A DNA stretch of 64,000 bases from Candidatus Omnitrophota bacterium (GCA_030692045.1 JAUYCX010000037.1:124001-188000); one strand, 5' to 3'. Positions 37,445 to 45,299 are shown, numbered from the stretch's first letter. Translations and numbers: made by a program. The notes: generated by a model from the letters alone, not told the origin.

Positions 37445-39139
37445 ATGTTATCTGATTTAGAAATTGCTCAAAATGCAAAAATAAAACCAATAGTTAAGAT
37501 TGCCAGAACTATTGGCATAAGAGAAGAATTTCTTGAGTTTTATGGAAAATACAAAGCCAAAATTTCTTTGGATATTATAGGCAGGCTTCCCAAAAGAGAA
37601 AATGCTAAGTATGTTGTAGTGACAGCCATCACACCAACCCCATTAGGTGAGGGTAAGACTGTCACAACCATTGGCCTTTCTATGGCTTTAAATCTCCTAA
37701 AGGAAAAATCTATTGTGTGTATACGCCAGCCATCATTGGGGCCGGTTTTTGGAATTAAGGGTGGTGCTGCTGGCGGAGGATATTCGCAGGTTATTCCTAT
37801 GGAGGATTTTAATTTGCACTTTACCGGCGATGTCCATGCAGTGGGGTTGGCACATAATTTGGCAGCGGCATTTTTGGATAATCATATTTTTCATGGAAAT
37901 AAATTTCGCATTGATTTAAATTCCATACTTTGGCGTCGAGTGTTGGATGTTAGCGATAGGTCACTGCGTAATATTCGTATTGGATTAGGCACAAAAGAAG
38001 ATGGAATTCCTAGAGACACAGGATTTGATATAAGTGTTGCTTCAGAGGTAATGGCAATATTAGCCTTAACCACTGGTTTGCAGGATTTAAGGAGGCGCTT
38101 AGGAAAAATTATACTTGCCTACACAGTTGAAGGAAAACCGATTACCGCAGAGGATTTAAAGGTTGCAGGAAGTATGGCGGTTTTATTAAGGGATGCCATA
38201 AAACCCAATCTCATTCAGACGCTGGAAAATACACCTTGTTTTGTGCACGCCGGCCCTTTTGCTAATATTGCTCATGGCAATAGTTCAATAATCGCAGATA
38301 AAATTGCCCAGAAACTATGTAGTTATATTGTCACAGAAAGCGGTTTTGGTGCGGATTGTGGTGCTGAGAAATTTATGGATATTAAATGCCGCTATTCTGG
38401 GTTTAAGCCGGATTGTGTGGTAGTTGTATGTTCTATTCGCGCATTGAAGATGCATTCAGGTAGATTTAGGGTTGTGGCAGGTAAGCCCTTAGATGGGAGA
38501 TTATTAAAAGAGGATATTTCAGCAGTTAATGATGGTTTATGCAACTTAAAAAAGCAGATTGAAAATATGATGCTTTTTGGGGTACCGGTTGTGGTTGCCA
38601 TAAATGAATTTACAACTGATGCGCCAAAAGAAATCGAGTTTGTAAAAGAAAAGGCGATTTCTTTTGGCGCAGATAACTGCGTAATCTCTCGAGTCTGGGC
38701 ACAGGGTTCTAAGGGCGCAATTGATTTAGCCAAAGCTGTGATAGAATCTGCTAACAAGCCTAAAAACTTTAAATTTTTATACCCCTTGGATATTTCTATT
38801 AAAGAAAAAATAAAGATTATTGCCACAAAAATCTACGGGGCAAGGGATGTGGAATATTCTGATGTAGCAGAAAAAAAGATTGTTCAATACACTGACCAAG
38901 GTTTTGATAAACTGCCTATTTGTATGGCTAAAACACATTTATCCTTGTCGCATGACCCAAATTTAAAGGGCGCGCCTCAAGATTTTATTTTGCCAATCAG
39001 GGATATCCGCGCTTCAATTGGCGCTGGATTTTTATATCCATTGTGCGGTGAAATGCGCACAATGCCAGGCCTGCCTACTGAGCCAGCAGGAGAAAGGATA
39101 GATATAGATGAGAATGGAAAGGTTGTAGGATTGTTCTAA
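37445..39139 (+). CDS. fhs: Formate-tetrahydrofolate ligase
   Basis: This enzyme activates formate onto THF with ATP, the entry to the methyl branch of the Wood-Ljungdahl pathway. It has 564 residues. The P-loop-like TPTPLGEGKT is at 63-72, and RQPSLGPVFGIKGGAAGGGY plus PYIVTESGFGADCGAEKF-like sequence (near 295-315) are the family signatures. It is followed at once by fchA and folD, so the formate-to-methylene steps are encoded together. Confidence 0.97.
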   Translation: MLSDLEIAQNAKIKPIVKIARTIGIREEFLEFYGKYKAKISLDIIGRLPKRENAKYVVVTAITPTPLGEGKTVTTIGLSMALNLLKEKSIVCIRQPSLGPVFGIKGGAAGGGYSQVIPMEDFNLHFTGDVHAVGLAHNLAAAFLDNHIFHGNKFRIDLNSILWRRVLDVSDRSLRNIRIGLGTKEDGIPRDTGFDISVASEVMAILALTTGLQDLRRRLGKIILAYTVEGKPITAEDLKVAGSMAVLLRDAIKPNLIQTLENTPCFVHAGPFANIAHGNSSIIADKIAQKLCSYIVTESGFGADCGAEKFMDIKCRYSGFKPDCVVVVCSIRALKMHSGRFRVVAGKPLDGRLLKEDISAVNDGLCNLKKQIENMMLFGVPVVVAINEFTTDAPKEIEFVKEKAISFGADNCVISRVWAQGSKGAIDLAKAVIESANKPKNFKFLYPLDISIKEKIKIIATKIYGARDVEYSDVAEKKIVQYTDQGFDKLPICMAKTHLSLSHDPNLKGAPQDFILPIRDIRASIGAGFLYPLCGEMRTMPGLPTEPAGERIDIDENGKVVGLF

Positions 39140-39141
39140 AA

Positions 39142-39621
39142 ATGTATTCCAATAAATCTCTCAAACAATATTTAGACGATTTAGCCGCTAAAAAGCCAGC
39201 TCCCGGCGGAGGAAGCGCTGCGGCTCTTGTTGGAGCATTGGCAGTTGCACTTTTATCAATGGTTGCCAATTTTACAATTGGAAAAGAGAAATATAAAGTT
39301 TATGAAAGGGATATAAAAAATATCTTAAAAAAGAGCCAGAGGATAAGAAAACGCCTATTGCAATTGGTGGATTTGGATGTCCAAGCATATATGTGTGTGG
39401 TTGAGGCAAGAGATAAAAGCGAAAAACATAAAAAAATTGCCCTTAAAAAAGCCGCCTGCGTGCCATTTGAGGTAGCTCGGCTTTGTTATGAAGCCATAAA
39501 TTTATGTCCTACTTTAATTAAAAAAGGAAATAAAAATTTAGTTAGCGATGTGCAGGTTGCCGCAGAATTTCTTTTAGCGGCATTTAATTCTGCTCTTATA
39601 AATGTAAAAATCAATAAGTAA
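39142..39621 (+). CDS. fchA: Methenyl-THF cyclohydrolase / formimidoyl-THF cyclodeaminase family protein, short C-terminus
   Basis: In acetogens FchA interconverts formyl-THF and methenyl-THF. The N-terminal half KKPAPGGGSAAALVGALAVALLSMV and IGKEKY are typical of the family. At 159 residues it is some 30-50 shorter than usual, ending just after the AAFNSALINVKIN segment that normally continues. The stop codon is formed by the first bases of a TAACGCGAAT satellite (39619 onward), suggesting the tail was lost when that sequence arrived. It sits between fhs and folD. Activity of the shortened form is unproven. Confidence 0.82.
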   Translation: MYSNKSLKQYLDDLAAKKPAPGGGSAAALVGALAVALLSMVANFTIGKEKYKVYERDIKNILKKSQRIRKRLLQLVDLDVQAYMCVVEARDKSEKHKKIALKKAACVPFEVARLCYEAINLCPTLIKKGNKNLVSDVQVAAEFLLAAFNSALINVKINK

Positions 39622-39638
39622 CGCGAATTTACGCGAAT
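39619..39638 (+). repeat. CGCGAAT satellite, short copy at the fchA end
   Basis: TAACGCGAATTTACGCGAAT holds two phased CGCGAAT units. The TAA is also the stop codon of fchA. An AGGAG ribosome site for folD follows immediately. Longer relatives occur at 44255-44296 and 45213-45296. Confidence 0.7.
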
Positions 39639-39646
39639 AGGAGTTA

Positions 39647-40510
39647 ATGATGAGCGCAAAATTATTAGAAGGAAAGCCAATTGCAGAAAAGATAAAACAA
39701 AATCTTAAGCAAGAGATTGCAAGTTTAAAAAGCAAATTTAATACTACACCCACATTAGCCACCGTTCAAGTTGGCGAAAATCCTCAGGCAGCAATTTATT
39801 TAAAGTCTCAAAAAAAGGTGGCGCAAGAGCTGGGCATAGAATTTCAAGAACATCCGCTTGCCGCTACCTTAACTGAGGAAGCTCTCATTGATTATATTGA
39901 AAAGTTAAATCACGATAAAAATGTAACAGGAATATTACTACAGCTTCCTTTACCAGCTCAAATAAATGCCAAGGATATTCCCATTCATATTAATCCTTTA
40001 AAAGATGTGGAAGGGATGCATCCGGAAAATGTGGGCCAAGCCATATTTGGAAAAATGAGAATTGGTTCTTGCACTGCTTTGTCAGTAATGGAATTGATAA
40101 AATCAACTGGCGTGGATTTATACGGAAAAGAGGCAGTGATTGTTGGCCACAGTGAAATTGTAGGAAAGCCGGTTAGTTTACTTTTATTAGATAAATTTGC
40201 CACTGTTACTACCTGCCACATTGCAACTGGACAAAGAGGATATTTACCTACACATGTCAAAAGAGCAGAAATCTTGGTTGTAGCAGTAGGAAAGCCAGGA
40301 ATTATTCAGGGCGAGTGGGTACAAGAGGGCGCAATTGTAATTGATGTTGGTATAAATAGAGTTGGTGATAAAATTGTGGGTGATGTGGAATTCGAAAAAG
40401 CATTTGAGCGAGCAAGTTTTATAACTCCTGTTCCCGGCGGTGTTGGGCCTTTGACAGTAACAATGTTAATGAAGAATTTAGTGGAGGCTTTTAAATTACA
40501 GCAGAAATAA
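39647..40510 (+). CDS. folD: FolD-type methylene-THF dehydrogenase with Gln at the catalytic Lys position
   Basis: FolD normally oxidises methylene-THF and also hydrolyses methenyl-THF. The 287 residues include VQVGENPQAAIY, LLQLPLP, the dinucleotide region VIVGHSEIVGKP and the C-terminal TPVPGGVGPLTV. Aligned without gaps on NPxxxIY, the catalytic Lys (E. coli Lys54, human Lys56) is Gln55 here (YLKSQKK), and the DVDG folate motif reads DVEG. Loss of this Lys is known to abolish cyclohydrolase activity, so this copy may work mainly as the dehydrogenase, with fchA upstream supplying the other step. ATG at 39647 or 39650. Confidence 0.93.
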   Translation: MMSAKLLEGKPIAEKIKQNLKQEIASLKSKFNTTPTLATVQVGENPQAAIYLKSQKKVAQELGIEFQEHPLAATLTEEALIDYIEKLNHDKNVTGILLQLPLPAQINAKDIPIHINPLKDVEGMHPENVGQAIFGKMRIGSCTALSVMELIKSTGVDLYGKEAVIVGHSEIVGKPVSLLLLDKFATVTTCHIATGQRGYLPTHVKRAEILVVAVGKPGIIQGEWVQEGAIVIDVGINRVGDKIVGDVEFEKAFERASFITPVPGGVGPLTVTMLMKNLVEAFKLQQK

Positions 40511-40525
40511 ACAAGGAAGTTCAAG

Positions 40526-41047
40526 ATGACTAAAAAAGAATTTATCAGAAAAATCGCGAAAGAGAAAAAAGATTTATTGCAGGAATTTATTGATATTCTT
40601 AAAAAGAAGAAGATTCCTTTTTGTATTATTGGCGGTTTAGCTGTAAATGCCTATGCTGAAGCCGTGGTAAGCTTAGATTTGGATGTAGTAATTATCGTTG
40701 AACAACTAAAAGAATTATTGGCGTCTTTAAGGAATTACAAAATTAAAAACTTTCCCAATAGTATTAATGTTTCAAGTTCTTATTCGGACTTACGAATTCA
40801 GATTCAAACTGACTTAAGATATCAGGAATTCATTAAACGCGCAAAATACAAAGATGTGTTAGGATATAGACTGCCTGTTGCGACTGTTGAGGATGTATTG
40901 CAAGGTAAAATTTGGGCAGCACAGGATAAAACAAGGCGTGCCAGTAAGCGCCAGAAGGATTTGGCTGATATTTTGCGCTTGGTTGAGGCAAAAAAAGCCC
41001 TTGTTTCTTTATTGCCTTATTCTTTGAAAAGAAAATTGGAGTTGTAA
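40526..41047 (+). CDS. Orphan nucleotidyltransferase-fold protein (AbiEii/DUF6036-like)
   Basis: This 173-residue protein has the nucleotidyltransferase signature IIGGLAVNAYAEAV (Gly36-Gly37) followed by LDLDVVI with Asp51 and Asp53, the metal-binding pair of polymerase-beta-like transferases. A later LPVATVEDVLQGKIWA and DLADILRL region matches the helical part of AbiEii-like toxins. Its nucleotide and target are unknown. It starts 15 bp after folD, where a metabolic gene would be expected, and is followed by repeat B3. It is one of three different such proteins in the window. Confidence 0.65.
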   Translation: MTKKEFIRKIAKEKKDLLQEFIDILKKKKIPFCIIGGLAVNAYAEAVVSLDLDVVIIVEQLKELLASLRNYKIKNFPNSINVSSSYSDLRIQIQTDLRYQEFIKRAKYKDVLGYRLPVATVEDVLQGKIWAAQDKTRRASKRQKDLADILRLVEAKKALVSLLPYSLKRKLEL

Positions 41048-41091
41048 GATTGGCTCGCTGTAAAACTTCTCCAGCACTAATGGATAAGTAA

Positions 41092-41246
41092 CGGGTCCTG
41101 CCGAGGCTTGTTTCTCGCCGCAGCGCTTGTCCTGCCCCGGCGAGGCAGGACTTCGCTCGGAGAAAATTCTCGCTCTTGCGCCTTCGGCGCAATCCGTGCC
41201 CGCTCGAATTTTCTACGTGCGGCTCGAAATCAATCCTCGTCACCCG
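41092..41246 (+). repeat. Family B palindromic element, copy B3
   Basis: The ends are CGGGT (41092) and ACCCG (41242). The internal hairpin is GTCCTGCC (41129) with GGCAGGAC (41144); a second stem TTGCGCC/GGCGCAA lies in the distal half, and the AGAAAATT/AATTTTCT arms are present. Base changes relative to B1 and B2 occur in pairs. It has the same orientation as B1 and opposite to B4. Confidence 0.8.
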
Positions 41247-41347
41247 ATACACTTTGCTGTCAAAGTTGACAGCTCACATTAAGAAGGTTTAAGGTTACAA
41301 TAATGCCTGTATCAGTGAGTTATTCGGAAATGGGTTGAGATTTTAAG

Positions 41348-41390
41348 ACACAGATTGCACAGATTAAGAAGCACGGATTACACAGATTAA
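41348..41390 (+). repeat. CACAGATT phased repeat
   Basis: ACACAGATT, GCACAGATT, GCACGGATT and ACACAGATT occur in close succession. This is an A/T-phased degenerate satellite in the 537-bp gap between the NTase gene and the next open frame. Nothing coding is seen around it. Confidence 0.65.
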
Positions 41391-41440
41391 TTTAGCGTAA
41401 AGTGTAAAGCTGAAAATGCAAAACCAAAACTCAAAACTTT

Positions 41441-41473
41441 TCCCGCCGAAGGCGGGATCCCGCTGTAGCGGGA
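41441..41473 (+). repeat. Paired small REP-like hairpins
   Basis: CCCGCC (41442) pairs with GGCGGG (41451), and TCCCGC (41458) with GCGGGA (41468), giving two adjacent hairpins flanked by AACTTTT/AAAACTTT. They resemble the small GC-rich hairpins found inside the family A and B elements. The remaining sequence up to 41584 shows nothing recognisable apart from an AAGG ribosome-site-like stretch. Confidence 0.6.
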
Positions 41474-41584
41474 AAACTTTAAGTTTTAATCAGGAAGACA
41501 ATAAGGTAATTCTTCAAAGCTAATCCAAACCACTAGCAAAAGGAAAATTTAATTTAAAATATCAAGAAAGGCGATTATAGAATT

Positions 41585-42340
41585 ATGGATAAGATTCAAA
41601 AAGAAAAGTGGATACTAGATAATTTTATAGAAATTTATAATAAAAATTTTACTGAAAAGTATAAATTTATTAAAAGAATTCCACAGCATATTTCACCGGG
41701 CCCCGATTTTATAATTAAAGATTCACTCGGTCATAACAAAGGGATCGAAGTGACAGCATTATTTGAATCGCCGTCTACTCTTACGGCGCAGCAGAGATTT
41801 CTAGAAAACTATTTTAAAAAAAGATTGGAGTCCAATATCGATAAGACTAAATTTAGACACTGTCTTTTTACCTTCCATCATATAGAGTATCATAACAATA
41901 AGAAAGAACTAGAAGAAAGAGCCGATAAGATAATAGAATGCATTAATTATTATTTCAAAGCGATTTCACATAACGATTTCCCCGCAGAATTAATCGTTGA
42001 AGATCAAGTAATCTCAATACACTACCGTCATGATAATAAAAACAGCAGCCCAATTTTTTTGTTTTTTTATTATGGCGAAAATGGAGCGACAGATATTAAT
42101 AGGCAGAGTTTTTTCATTGCTCTTCAAGAAGTGATTAAAAAGAAGAATGAGGCCTCTCAGAATTATGATAAAAGACAATCTAACAGATTGGTAATCTATG
42201 ATAATACGCGTTACAGTATTTTTATAAATGATAATGATATAGTAAATGAGATTTCTAAGAAAATTGGCTCGATATCTTCAAGGGAGTTTGAAAATATATG
42301 GCTTTTGAGTAAGAATAAAATATTTAAAATTAATAACTAA
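41585..42340 (+). CDS. Uncharacterised protein with a PD-(D/E)XK-like motif
   Basis: This 251-residue, very A/T-rich-coded protein is not recognised. Residues 38-60 read SPGPDFIIKDSLGHNKGIEVT: a Pro-Asp (Asp41) followed by Glu55-x-Thr, similar to the PD...ExK core with the Lys replaced. The C-terminal half is mixed alpha/beta without clear motifs. A weak AAGG-type site precedes the ATG. It sits alone between inverted repeats B3 and B4 together with the GPGGP protein. A restriction-like nuclease is possible but weakly supported. Confidence 0.45.
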   Translation: MDKIQKEKWILDNFIEIYNKNFTEKYKFIKRIPQHISPGPDFIIKDSLGHNKGIEVTALFESPSTLTAQQRFLENYFKKRLESNIDKTKFRHCLFTFHHIEYHNNKKELEERADKIIECINYYFKAISHNDFPAELIVEDQVISIHYRHDNKNSSPIFLFFYYGENGATDINRQSFFIALQEVIKKKNEASQNYDKRQSNRLVIYDNTRYSIFINDNDIVNEISKKIGSISSREFENIWLLSKNKIFKINN

Positions 42341-42354
42341 ATGAAAAAAATTCC

Positions 42355-42417
42355 GTGTCAGAACTACTTGATTAGTTGAGAATGATTATGAAAGAATTAA
42401 ATTTTGAGTTCTGACAC
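42355..42417 (+). repeat. 63-bp inverted-repeat element
   Basis: GTGTCAGAACT (42355-42365) is a perfect 11-bp inverted match to AGTTCTGACAC (42407-42417), with a 41-bp A/T-rich interior. It could be a miniature mobile hairpin or a long-loop terminator of the upstream gene. The rest of the gap to 42491 holds only the ribosome site of the next gene. Confidence 0.65.
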
Positions 42418-42491
42418 CAATTCGCCCAACAATGTTAATGCGAATGCGTAATAGGAGGATTGCCATTTTTAGTTTGGGAAGAGGAGTTACA

Positions 42492-43145
42492 ATGAAAAAT
42501 ATATTTATTGTTTTGGGGTTATTCTTAACTCTTTCGTTTATTTTTTTATCACAAGGCTTAGCGTGTTCATTTGATACAGACTGTGAGGTTGGTAGCAAGT
42601 GTGTTAAGGCTCCTGGTTCAATCTATGGGGTTTGTAAGGGCGGTTTATTCCCTGGGAATGAAAATGATGATGAGCCAGTTTATGCACCTCTGGATTTAGA
42701 TGGGACTTATGGGGATACTTGTCAATTTGATACAGACTGCGGTATAGGTAATGTTTGTGCGAAGTCAGGGGGTAGTATTTATGGGGTTTGTATGAAGAAG
42801 ACAAGCGACAGTATATATACGACTACTCAAGATGATGTCTGTAATTGTAAGGGCTACGCAGGTCCAGGTGGCCCATGTTATGCAGGTCCAGGTGGTCCCG
42901 CGTATAACGGCCCAGGTGGGCCTGCCTATGGTGGTCCAGGTGGCCCATGTTATTCAGGTCCAGGTGGTCCCGCGTATAACGGCCCAGGTGGTCCAAAATA
43001 CTCTGGTCCAGGTGGGCCTGTCTATGATGGCCCAGGTGGGCCTGCCTATGATGGTCCAGGTGGTCCATGTTATGCAGGTCCAGGTGGTCCATGCTATTCA
43101 GGTCCAGGGGGTATGGCAAGGAATTGTCCCAGTGTTTGCAAGTAG
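42492..43145 (+). CDS. Secreted Cys-rich protein with GPGGPxY octapeptide repeats
   Basis: This 217-residue exported protein has a signal peptide (about 1-24) and two Cys-rich modules of about 30 residues (CSFDTDCEVGSKCVK and CQFDTDCGIGNVCAK, each ending SIYGVC). These are followed by about eleven 8-residue repeats of type GPGGPxYx, with Cys in some copies. The repeats are encoded by 24-bp near-identical units (42857-43112), which invites slippage. Function is unknown; structural or surface roles are plausible for such repeats. The ATG at 42492 follows GAGGAG by 5 bp. Long antisense frames here are repeat artefacts. Confidence 0.75.
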   Translation: MKNIFIVLGLFLTLSFIFLSQGLACSFDTDCEVGSKCVKAPGSIYGVCKGGLFPGNENDDEPVYAPLDLDGTYGDTCQFDTDCGIGNVCAKSGGSIYGVCMKKTSDSIYTTTQDDVCNCKGYAGPGGPCYAGPGGPAYNGPGGPAYGGPGGPCYSGPGGPAYNGPGGPKYSGPGGPVYDGPGGPAYDGPGGPCYAGPGGPCYSGPGGMARNCPSVCK

Positions 43146-43208
43146 AGAAATTTGCGTGGTCCTTTATTCGCTTTATCCTCTGGGCGATTAATTAAGGGGA
43201 CGGTTCTA

Positions 43209-43410
43209 TTTTTAGCGAGTGGCCCGCCATAAAGCTTGACGGGCAGGCTTGGTTTAGTTTCGAGACGCACGTAGAAAATTTGAGCGGGCAGGGTTGCCTA
43301 TCATAATCGAAGTCAGGCAGAGCGAAAATTTTCTTCGAGCGCAGTCCTGACTCGCTGGGGCAGGACAAGCGGTGCGGCGAGGAACAAACCAAGACAGGCC
43401 CCGCTAAAAA
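43209..43410 (-). repeat. Family B palindromic element, copy B4 (reverse orientation)
   Basis: The ends are TTTTTAGCG (43209) and CGCTAAAAA (43402). It carries an extra hairpin GCCCG/CGGGC close to the left end, and the internal GTCCTGAC/GGCAGGAC stem and AAAATTT/AAATTTT arms shared with B2. It is opposite to B3, so the 41.3-43.1 kb genes are bracketed by inverted copies. Confidence 0.8.
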
Positions 43411-43424
43411 AAGATTTGATAACA

Positions 43425-43634
43425 ATGTATTTATCCAATTCAGAATTAAAGCAATTAGATTTACTTAAAAAAAAGAGTCCTTCGGAGAGATTTCTTTTGA
43501 TGCTCCAATTAATTGGTGGTCAAATTGAAGCTATGAAAGCCGGTATTAGATATCAGAACCCCAAGTTAGATGAAATGGGAGTTGATAAATGCCTCAGAGA
43601 GAGGATAATAAAAATTTATTCGTTGAAACATTAG
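43425..43634 (+). CDS. Small protein upstream of a nucleotidyltransferase, possible antitoxin
   Basis: This 69-residue helical, charged protein is not assigned. It overlaps the following nucleotidyltransferase gene by 46 bp, the compact two-gene layout typical of toxin-antitoxin pairs. The ATG at 43425 is preferred over an upstream TTG at 43416, which lies against repeat B4. No DNA-binding motif is clear. Confidence 0.55.
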   Translation: MYLSNSELKQLDLLKKKSPSERFLLMLQLIGGQIEAMKAGIRYQNPKLDEMGVDKCLRERIIKIYSLKH

Positions 43635-44158
43635 ACTGGATTTGCCAGAAATTAGAATCTGCCGATATCCCTTATATGATTACTGGCGGTTCTGCAGTTG
43701 GTTTTTGGGGCTACATTAGAACCACGATGGACATTGATATTTTGATTAAAATTCAACCAAAACAAATTCTTTCGTTTTTAAAAAGTATCGAAGATGAGGC
43801 ATATGTAGATATCGAAGAAGCTAAAAGAGCAATTTTCAACAAAGAGATGTTTAATGTAATAATGCATAAAACTAGTTTTAAAGTTGATATCATTCCTTTA
43901 GACGAAAAAAATGCCTATGCGGTAGAAGAATTTAAGAATAGAGTTAAAATTAGATTTCAAGATAAGGAAATATTTGTTATAAGTCCAGAAGACCTTGTTA
44001 TCTCAAAACTTATCTGGAGTAAGTCAGCGGGTGGTTCAGAAAGGCAGTTAAAGGACTGTGAGAGCATTTATGCCTTAAATCGCGAAAAAATAAATTTAGA
44101 TTATATTCTCAAATGGGTTAAAAGTTTAGAACTGGATAGTGAGTTTAGAAAATTATAG
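43589..44158 (+). CDS. Nucleotidyltransferase-fold protein (AbiEii/DUF6036-like)
   Basis: This 189-residue protein has MITGGSAVGFWGYIRTTMDIDIL, the transferase signature with Gly33-Gly34 and metal-binding Asp48 and Asp50. FKVDIIPL supplies the third acidic strand (Asp), and ISPEDLVISKLIW with RQLKDCESI matches the helical part of AbiEii-like proteins. Such proteins include nucleotidyltransferase toxins. It forms a compact pair with the small upstream gene and lies between repeats B4 and B5. Confidence 0.7.
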   Translation: MPQREDNKNLFVETLDWICQKLESADIPYMITGGSAVGFWGYIRTTMDIDILIKIQPKQILSFLKSIEDEAYVDIEEAKRAIFNKEMFNVIMHKTSFKVDIIPLDEKNAYAVEEFKNRVKIRFQDKEIFVISPEDLVISKLIWSKSAGGSERQLKDCESIYALNREKINLDYILKWVKSLELDSEFRKL

Positions 44159-44186
44159 GTTAGTTAGGAAGCGATAAATTATTATT

Positions 44187-44317
44187 TTTTAGCGGGTGGC
44201 CTGCCACAAAGCTTGGCGGGCAGGCTTGGTTTGATTTCGAACAGCATCTTGTTTTATTCGCGTTAATTCGCGTTAAATTCGTGTGAATTCGCGTTAACAA
44301 GACAGACCCCGCGTAAA
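44187..44317 (-). repeat. Family B element, copy B5, shortened and invaded by CGCGAAT satellite
   Basis: The left part (TTTTAGCGGGTGGC, a hairpin GCCTGCC/GGCGGGC, and GCTTGGTTTG) matches B4. The right end AGACAGACCCCGCG is also recognisable. The interior (44255-44296) is replaced by TTCGCGTTAA-type satellite units instead of the usual inner arms, so this copy is a decayed or hybrid element. Confidence 0.7.
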
Positions 44318-44333
44318 TAATAGAGATTAAGTT

Positions 44334-45203
44334 ATGACCTTTAAGGAAAAAATTGAATCAGGCAAATTTTTATTAACCTCTGAAATCGGGCCGCCCAAAG
44401 GCATTGAGACAAAAACCTTGTTGGAAGATGCGGAATTAGTGCGCGGCAGAGTAGATGCAATCAATGTTACAGATTTACAAAGCTCAGTAATGCGTCTGGG
44501 TTCTTTGGTAGTTTGCGCACTCTTAAAACAAAAGGGCTTTGAGCCGATATTTCAAATAACCTGTCGGGATAGAAACCGCTTGGCGCTTCAGTCGGATTTA
44601 TTATCCGCTGCAGCTTTGGGAATTGAAAATGTCTTAGTACTTACCGGAGACCATCCGTCATTGGGAGACCATCCTGAAGCCAAAGCAGTATTTGATTTAG
44701 ATTCGGTCCAGCTTCTGGAAGTAATTAAAAAGTTAGAAGCTGGCAGCGATATGAAGGGAAATAAATTAGAGGGACACCCCCCTACATTCTCTAAAGGAGC
44801 GGTGGTCAATCCCGGGTCAGACCCCTTAGAGCCGCAAATTATGAAAATGGAGAAAAAGATTGATGCTGGCGCTGAATTTTTTCAAACTCAGGCAGTTTAT
44901 GACATAAAACAATTTGAATATTTCTTATCCAAAATTAAACACTTAAAAACCACAATTTTAGCTGGTATTGTTTTATTAAAATCTGCAGGAATGGCAAAAT
45001 ATATGAATGAAAACGTGGCAGGCATCAACGTTCCTGAAGATTTAATCAAAAAAATGCAAGAGACAAAAGACAAGAGTGCTACCTCTATTGAAATCGCAGC
45101 CAATCTTATAAAGCAATTAAAACCAATGTGCCAAGGGGTGCATATAATGCCAATTGGCTGGGACAGAAAAGTTCCACTGGTATTAGATGCAGTAGGATTG
45201 TAA
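44334..45203 (+). CDS. metF: Methylenetetrahydrofolate reductase
   Basis: MetF reduces methylene-THF to methyl-THF, the last carbon step of the methyl branch. The 289-residue TIM-barrel flavoprotein opens with SEIGPPKG, holds ITCRDRNRLALQSDLL, VLTGDHP and the substrate-side FFQTQAVYD, and ends normally. No metV partner is beside it. It lies on the far side of the accessory cassettes from fhs-fchA-folD, and 96 bp of satellite separate it from cooC. Confidence 0.94.
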   Translation: MTFKEKIESGKFLLTSEIGPPKGIETKTLLEDAELVRGRVDAINVTDLQSSVMRLGSLVVCALLKQKGFEPIFQITCRDRNRLALQSDLLSAAALGIENVLVLTGDHPSLGDHPEAKAVFDLDSVQLLEVIKKLEAGSDMKGNKLEGHPPTFSKGAVVNPGSDPLEPQIMKMEKKIDAGAEFFQTQAVYDIKQFEYFLSKIKHLKTTILAGIVLLKSAGMAKYMNENVAGINVPEDLIKKMQETKDKSATSIEIAANLIKQLKPMCQGVHIMPIGWDRKVPLVLDAVGL

Positions 45204-45212
45204 TAAAATTTA

Positions 45213-45296
45213 TAACGCGAATTTACGCGAATCAAACGCTAATTAACGCGAATAAATTAGCGATCATTCGCGTTAGATTAGCGACCATTAGCGCTT
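45213..45296 (+). repeat. CGCGAAT/ATTCGCG satellite between metF and cooC
   Basis: Phased TAACGCGAATTTACGCGAAT-like units run through the first half and their complement (ATTCGCGTTAGATTAGCG) through the second, so the two halves could form a long hairpin. It fills the entire gap. No ribosome site of normal strength precedes the cooC ATG. Confidence 0.65.
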
Positions 45297-45299
45297 AAA

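Noticed and set aside
42604-43191. Long alternative frames over the GPGGP repeat on both strands
   Set aside because: A 24-bp repeat keeps every frame open; the + frame with signal peptide, ribosome site and ordered cysteines is the credible one.
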